Below are positions 60,054-64,000 of a DNA stretch of 64,000 bases, one piece after another (positions within the stretch are counted from its first letter, which is position 1; every line of letters begins with the position of its first letter). A program made the position numbers and the translations under genes. The notes beneath the pieces were generated by a model that did not search any database, was not told the origin of the DNA, and saw only the letters and a list, made by a program, of their open reading frames with translations. The DNA is taken from the NCBI GenBank assembly GCA_016714015.1, contig JADJNZ010000002.1:62001-126000 (forward strand). Direction: 5' to 3'. The DNA comes from Gemmatimonadota bacterium (GTDB lineage: Bacteria > Gemmatimonadota > Gemmatimonadetes > Gemmatimonadales > Gemmatimonadaceae).

Positions 60054-61439
60054 TTACGGGGTGAGTTGCCCGGGGGGGACCGGGCCGACGATGGTGCCGG
60101 GATAGTAGGTACGAAGGATCGTGCGGACGTCCTGCCCGGTGCGCGCGCGACCGATCGCGCCCCACTGGCACATCCCCACGCCATGCCCGTACCCGTTGCC
60201 GCGGATCACCGCCCGGACCAAGCGCCCGTCGTCGCGCTCGGTCGTCACCGAAAAATACGAGCTGTTCAACAGCTCGCCACCGGTCGAGCGCAGAACCGAG
60301 CGCGAGTCGTTCCCGCGCAGGCGATAGCTGCCCCGGTCGGTGCGGATGACCAACGTCCCTACCCGGCCGCTCGGCGTGCGGTCCTCGATGGTGATGTCGG
60401 TCACTTTCCCGGGACCACTGCCGCCGACCGCGGCGTAGGCGCCGAGATAGCGCCGCACCACGGCGTCGAGCTCAGCGGCCGTCCAGGCGCGCGTCCAAGC
60501 GAACCGCGGGGCGATGTCGCAGTAGAACCGGTCGGTGCCGGGGATACGGTCACTCACGCGGTGCAGGTGCGACTCGCCCCCGGTGCGCCACACCTCCTCG
60601 GCGGCCGCCGTCTCGCCCCCGCAGGTCGAATAGAATGGCGCATTCACCACCCGTGTCCCGATGCGCAGGACGAGCCCCGCCGTGGCCGCGACGGCCTCGT
60701 CGGCGAGCGGCCGCTCCGCGCCGCGCCCACCGTAGACCTGGTCGCCGACCGACGCCACGACCTCGAAGTCCGGACTCCGTGCGATCCCGGCGCGCGCCTG
60801 CAGCAGGCGCGTCACCACGTACGACCGGGCCGCGATCGCCTGCGCCTGCACCGCGGCGCGTTCCCCCGGCGACCGCTCGCCGATCTCGAGCGGCACCACC
60901 CCGCGGAGGTAGTCCTCCAGCTGGACGTGGTTCACCGCCAGCACGCCGCTGTCGGTCGCGACCCAGGCGATCGCGCCGCGATACCCCTTGGCCGCCACGC
61001 GGAGTTCGCCGCCCTCGTCCGGGAACTGCATGAGCGGAGCGTCCTGCCACCCGGTCGCGATGCCGTCGGCGCGCGCGGCGCGGAGCTGCGCACCGCGGCG
61101 CTCGATGTGCCACCGCTCGGTCGCGCGCGCGCGCACGAGCACGCCGCCCTGCGCATCGAGGAGTCGCCAGGCCGTCGTGGCGTCCAGGCGGGCGGTGTCG
61201 CGCGCGACGCGCAGGCCCACGCGCACCAGCGGACCGGTGCCGGCCACGGGTGCGGGAGGCGCGAGATCCTGCGGGAGCGGGTCGATCGCGGGCGCGGTGT
61301 CGACCGCGGTGCGCGGCGGCTCCTGTCGCGGACCGGGGAAGAGCGAGCCGCCCTCCTCCGGATACGGCCGCGAGAAGCAGGCGGCCAGCGCGACGAGGAC
61401 GGCCAGGACCAGCGTCGGCCCGTGCCGCGTCACGTTCAC
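60054..61439 (-). CDS. SpoIID/LytB-domain lipoprotein
   Basis: The 461-residue product has a lipoprotein signal (MNVTRHGPTLVLAVLVALAAC) followed by a Pro-rich spacer. A SpoIID domain follows (VNHVQLEDYLRGVVPLEIGE, QAQAIAARSYVVTRLLQ, FYSTCGGETAAAEEVW, GHGVGMCQWGAIGRARTGQD). SpoIID is a lytic transglycosylase in endospore formers, but such domains occur widely in non-sporulating bacteria and act on peptidoglycan. GTG 61439 overlaps the rimO stop as GTGA. Confidence 0.9.
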   Translation of the reverse strand: MNVTRHGPTLVLAVLVALAACFSRPYPEEGGSLFPGPRQEPPRTAVDTAPAIDPLPQDLAPPAPVAGTGPLVRVGLRVARDTARLDATTAWRLLDAQGGVLVRARATERWHIERRGAQLRAARADGIATGWQDAPLMQFPDEGGELRVAAKGYRGAIAWVATDSGVLAVNHVQLEDYLRGVVPLEIGERSPGERAAVQAQAIAARSYVVTRLLQARAGIARSPDFEVVASVGDQVYGGRGAERPLADEAVAATAGLVLRIGTRVVNAPFYSTCGGETAAAEEVWRTGGESHLHRVSDRIPGTDRFYCDIAPRFAWTRAWTAAELDAVVRRYLGAYAAVGGSGPGKVTDITIEDRTPSGRVGTLVIRTDRGSYRLRGNDSRSVLRSTGGELLNSSYFSVTTERDDGRLVRAVIRGNGYGHGVGMCQWGAIGRARTGQDVRTILRTYYPGTIVGPVPPGQLTP

Positions 61440-62830
61440 CGGCCGAAGCTCCCCATCGACGCGCCCGCCATCGGCAGGGCACGGCCCTGCCGTCCCTCGG
61501 GTGCGCGCGGCGGCGGTGCCGACAGCAGGCCGAGCGCCCGCGCCTCGAAGTCGTAGTCGTCGACCACCTCGGTGACCTCGACCTCGATGAGGCTCCCTGG
61601 CGCGGCGTCGGTGACGACACGCGTCACGCCATCGATGTCGTCGGCCTGCCACGGCATTCGCGCGATCGCGGGCTCGGCGCCCGTCCCCGCTTCGAGCACC
61701 AGCGCCGGCGCCACCTGCCCGATGCGCCACTCGTAGCGTTCGGCCGTGATGTGTCGCTGGAGTTCCTGCACCTGTTCGAGCCGCTCGCGCTTCACGATCT
61801 CGGGGACATCGTCGTCGAGCTCGGCGCCGCGCGTCCCGTCCTGCGGCGAGTAGGTGAAGACGCCCACGCGCTCGAACTCGATCTCGCGGAGGAAGGCGAG
61901 CAACTGCTGGAAGTCCGCCTCGGTCTCCCCGGGGAAGCCGACGATGGTGGTGGTGCGGATCGCGACGCCGGGGACGGCGTCGCGGAAGCGCGCGACCTTC
62001 TCGCGGATCGACCGCTGGCGCTCCGGCCGCCGCATCCGCTCCAGCACGGCATCGCTCGCATGCTGGATCGGCATGTCGAGGTAGCGCGTGATGCGCGGCG
62101 CCCCGGCGATGACCTCGAGCAGGCGCGGCGTGATGCCCGCCGAGTAGAGGTACATGTTGCGGAGCCACGGGATCGACGTCTCGCGGAGCAGCGCCTCGAG
62201 CAGCTCGGGGAGCCGCTCGGGACGATCGCGGAGGTCGCGCCCCCAGTGCGCGAGGTCCTGCGCGACGAGGTTCACCTCGCGCGCGCCCTGCAGCTCGAGG
62301 AGCTGCGCCTCCTTCACGATGTCGTCGAGCGCGAAGGAGCGGTGCTTCCCGCGCATGAGCGGGATCGCGCAGAAGGCGCAGCCGTGATCGCAGCCCTCGC
62401 TCACCTTGAGGTAGCGCACGAACGGCGTGTCGCCCGCGTAGAGCCGGACGCCCGGGTGCTGCGTGACCGGGTCGCCGATGAGTCCCCGCTCGTGGAGCAG
62501 CGGGATGAGACGATCCCCTTCGGAGGCGCCGAGGAAGAGGTCGACCTCGGGGAGCGCCTCGACGAGTTCCTGCTTGTGGCGCTCGACCATGCAGCCGACC
62601 GCGACGACCGCGGTGGCGCTCCCCTGCTCCTTCATGCGGCCGGCGGCGACGATGGCATCGATCGACTCGGCCTTGGCCGCGTCGATGAAGCCGCAGGTGT
62701 TGACGATGATCAGCTCGGCGTCCGCGGCGTCATCGACCTGGACCCCACCATGATCGACGAGCTGCGCCAGGTAGCGCTCGCTGTCGACGGTGTTCTTGTC
62801 GCAGCCCAGGGTGATGACGCGGAATCTCAT
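61436..62830 (-). CDS. rimO: Ribosomal protein S12 methylthiotransferase
   Basis: RimO adds a methylthio group to an Asp of ribosomal protein S12. The 464-residue product has three parts: the UPF0004 domain with Cys ligands (VITLGCDKNTVDSERYLA, VNTCGF, AVGCMVERHKQ), the radical-SAM site SEGCDHGCAFCAIPLMRGKH, and a C-terminal TRAM-like domain. The C-terminus has an extra about 30 residues. ATG 62830 shares four bases with the yajQ stop. Confidence 0.95.
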   Translation of the reverse strand: MRFRVITLGCDKNTVDSERYLAQLVDHGGVQVDDAADAELIIVNTCGFIDAAKAESIDAIVAAGRMKEQGSATAVVAVGCMVERHKQELVEALPEVDLFLGASEGDRLIPLLHERGLIGDPVTQHPGVRLYAGDTPFVRYLKVSEGCDHGCAFCAIPLMRGKHRSFALDDIVKEAQLLELQGAREVNLVAQDLAHWGRDLRDRPERLPELLEALLRETSIPWLRNMYLYSAGITPRLLEVIAGAPRITRYLDMPIQHASDAVLERMRRPERQRSIREKVARFRDAVPGVAIRTTTIVGFPGETEADFQQLLAFLREIEFERVGVFTYSPQDGTRGAELDDDVPEIVKRERLEQVQELQRHITAERYEWRIGQVAPALVLEAGTGAEPAIARMPWQADDIDGVTRVVTDAAPGSLIEVEVTEVVDDYDFEARALGLLSAPPPRAPEGRQGRALPMAGASMGSFGR

Positions 62831-63330
62831 CGGTAGTTGCCGAAGCCGAGCTGGACGTCGAAGTCCTCGCCGCGCAGGAAGGTCATGACCGCCTGCAACT
62901 CGTCGCGCGACGGACTGACGACGCGGACGGTGTCACCCTGGATGGAGGCCTGCACCTTCTTGAACTTCTGCGCCTTGATGGCGGCGACGACCTTCTTGCA
63001 TGTCTCGCCGTCGAGGGCCTGCTTGAGGGTGATGTCGCGATGCCAGGTGTCGCCGCCGCCGGGCGTCGGCTCGCCCGCATCAAGGTTCTTCACCGGCACG
63101 CCGCGCTTGATGAGCTTGGACTGCAGGATGTCCCACATGGCGCGGAGCCGCATGTCGGTGTCGCTCGAGAGCTTGATGAGCCCCTCGGCGCGCTTGAGCT
63201 CGACGGTCGCGAGCTTCGCGTCCTTGAAGTCGTAGCGCTGCGCGATCTCCTTGGCCGACTGATTGACGGCATTGTCGACCTCCTGCAGGTCGACGGAGGT
63301 CGTGATGTCGAAACTGGCGTCCTTGGACAT
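62827..63330 (-). CDS. YajQ-family nucleotide-binding protein
   Basis: The 167-residue product has ASFDITTSVDLQEVDNAVNQ, AKEIAQRYDFKD, TLKQALDGETCKKVVAAIK and KKVQASIQGDTVRVVSPSRD, a typical YajQ/UPF0234 protein. Some members bind cyclic di-GMP and others bind nucleic acid. A c-di-GMP link would fit the HD-GYP gene in this window. It is separated from the sigma-factor gene by a heptamer-repeat region. Confidence 0.93.
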   Translation of the reverse strand: MSKDASFDITTSVDLQEVDNAVNQSAKEIAQRYDFKDAKLATVELKRAEGLIKLSSDTDMRLRAMWDILQSKLIKRGVPVKNLDAGEPTPGGGDTWHRDITLKQALDGETCKKVVAAIKAQKFKKVQASIQGDTVRVVSPSRDELQAVMTFLRGEDFDVQLGFGNYR

Positions 63331-63342
63331 GGGACGGTCTAG

Positions 63343-63370
63343 GCTGAAGGCTGAAGGATGAAGGGGGAAA
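63343..63370 (+). repeat. Four GNNGAAG heptamer units (plus orientation)
   Basis: GCTGAAG, GCTGAAG, GATGAAG and GGGGAAA lie in continuous phase between yajQ and the sigma gene. With the inverted array at 63404-63431 they could form a long imperfect stem around the GGGGTCC segment; this may double as a terminator for the sigma-factor transcript. Confidence 0.7.
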
Positions 63371-63403
63371 GATACCTCCCCGGGGTCCGGAAATCCGCTC
63401 AGC

Positions 63404-63431
63404 CTTCCTCCTTCACCCTTCCGCCTTCATC
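63404..63431 (-). repeat. Four GNNGAAG heptamer units (minus orientation)
   Basis: On the minus strand the units are GATGAAG, GCGGAAG, GGTGAAG and GAGGAAG. The TGA stop of the sigma-factor gene (63429-63427) is formed by the first unit, so the array begins inside the coding end. A fifth, degenerate unit (GCTGAGC) follows. Confidence 0.7.
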
Positions 63432-64000
63432 CCAGGTAGGATTCGAGCGCCCGCGCCCGCGAGACGTGACGCAGCCTCGACAGCGCCTTCTCCTTGATCT
63501 GGCGCACCCGCTCGCGCGTGATGTTCAGCACGGCGCCGATCTGCTCGAGGGTCATCGGGTCGGACCCGTCGAGTCCGAAGTAGAGGCGCAGGATCTTGGA
63601 CTCGCGCTCCTTCAGGCCGGCGAGCGCCTCGTGGACCGATTCGGAGAGCGCCTTGTCCTCGGTCTCCTGATCGGGCGTCGCGCTCTGCGTGTCGGGCAGG
63701 TAGTCGAGGAGGCGGTTGTCCTCGCCCGGCGACATCGGCGCGTCGAGCGAGAGGTGGGTCTGCGAGATCGCCATCGTCTTGGCGACCTCCTCCTCCGTGA
63801 TCTCCATCCCGTCGGCGATCTCGGCGTGCGTCGCCTCGCGGCCCAGCTCCTGGAGGAGCGCGTTGGCGCGCTTGCCGATGCGGTGCAGCGCGCCGGCGCG
63901 GTTGAGGGGCACCCGCACGATGCGACTCTGCTCGGCGAGGGCCTGGAGGATCGCCTGCCGGATCCACCAGACGGCGTAGGAGATGAACTTGATCCCCTTG
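63427..64000 (-). CDS. Sigma-70-family RNA polymerase sigma factor (partial, N-terminus outside window)
   Basis: Only the C-terminal 190 residues are in the window. They include region 2.4 (KFISYAVWWIRQAILQALAE), region 3 (IVRVPLNRAGALHRIGKRAN), region 3.2 (HLSLDAPMSPGEDNRLLDYL) and region 4 with its HTH (MTLEQIGAVLNITRERVRQI, then KEKALSRLR). This is a primary-type (group 1 or 2) sigma factor. YAVWWIRQAI is typical for reading -10 elements, in line with the TTGACA/TAxxTT promoter at 49.6 kb. Confidence 0.93.
   Translation of the reverse strand, partial: KGIKFISYAVWWIRQAILQALAEQSRIVRVPLNRAGALHRIGKRANALLQELGREATHAEIADGMEITEEEVAKTMAISQTHLSLDAPMSPGEDNRLLDYLPDTQSATPDQETEDKALSESVHEALAGLKERESKILRLYFGLDGSDPMTLEQIGAVLNITRERVRQIKEKALSRLRHVSRARALESYLG

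Overview
The window is a very GC-rich, densely packed bacterial chromosome segment. It holds about 57 protein genes, two of them cut by the window edges, and one tRNA. The gene content looks like a member of the Gemmatimonadota or a close relative: a secreted family usually misnamed asparagine synthetase B, an HExxH peptidase/TolB-propeller/Omp85-like fusion, DUF4175 and DUF4159 proteins, many TPR and SPOR envelope proteins, and frequent GTG starts. No rRNA operon, prophage, transposase or CRISPR array is visible. Phylum placement is inference from protein style, not from a marker search.

Layout. 1-10.5 kb (minus strand) runs a JAB-DinG helicase fusion, a secreted protein, a TPR protein, DUF4175, DUF4159, rsmI and an unknown protein, mostly with 4-base overlaps; trxA follows. 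11.0-22.7 kb is mainly plus-strand housekeeping: methylmalonyl-CoA epimerase, pdxJ, a degenerate HPt-like protein, a flippase-like membrane protein, ispE, tRNA-Gln, prs, rplY, pth, a membrane pyrophosphatase, a four-helix-bundle protein and ychF. 22.7-28.6 kb (minus) is a RiPP cluster of lasso-peptide type. 28.7-43.8 kb (plus) carries a TPR protein, rpsF-rpsR-yybS-like-rplI, rsfS, the outer-membrane fusion, two SPOR proteins, smc, a DAHP synthase and lolA. 43.8-49.5 kb (minus) carries a CtpA-like protease, tmk, ylbF-like, prmC, prfA, rpmE and a lipoprotein. 49.7-54.3 kb (plus) is a signalling block: a Crp/Fnr regulator, a metallo-beta-lactamase-fold hydrolase, a CsgG/LpoB-like protein and a GAF-HD-GYP protein. 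54.3-64 kb (minus) carries a hydantoinase/oxoprolinase pair, a DUF4105 protein, a Gfo/Idh/MocA oxidoreductase, a SpoIID-like lipoprotein, rimO, yajQ and a sigma-70 factor.

The most unusual region is the RiPP cluster. It encodes a PqqD-type leader-binding protein, an asparagine-synthase-like cyclase, an HprK-like kinase, a nucleotidyltransferase and a protein resembling a protein arginine methyltransferase (PRMT) fused to a PqqD-like tail. Two precursor peptides, each 52 residues from the favoured start, have the lasso leader motif YxxPxLxxxGx5T in identical spacing and end in the same four residues, RRTG. One of them is too short for ordinary gene calling. No leader peptidase of the lasso B2 type is visible, and neither core starts with glycine. 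The working hypothesis, which is inference, is a lasso-like peptide whose arginine-rich tail is methylated and perhaps phosphorylated.

Other points of interest are arrays of degenerate 7-bp units at several loci, a prfA that seems to start at CTG inside the rpmE stop codon, an HPt-like protein whose phospho-accepting histidine is replaced by arginine, and a near-perfect CRP-type palindrome just downstream of the Crp/Fnr gene.
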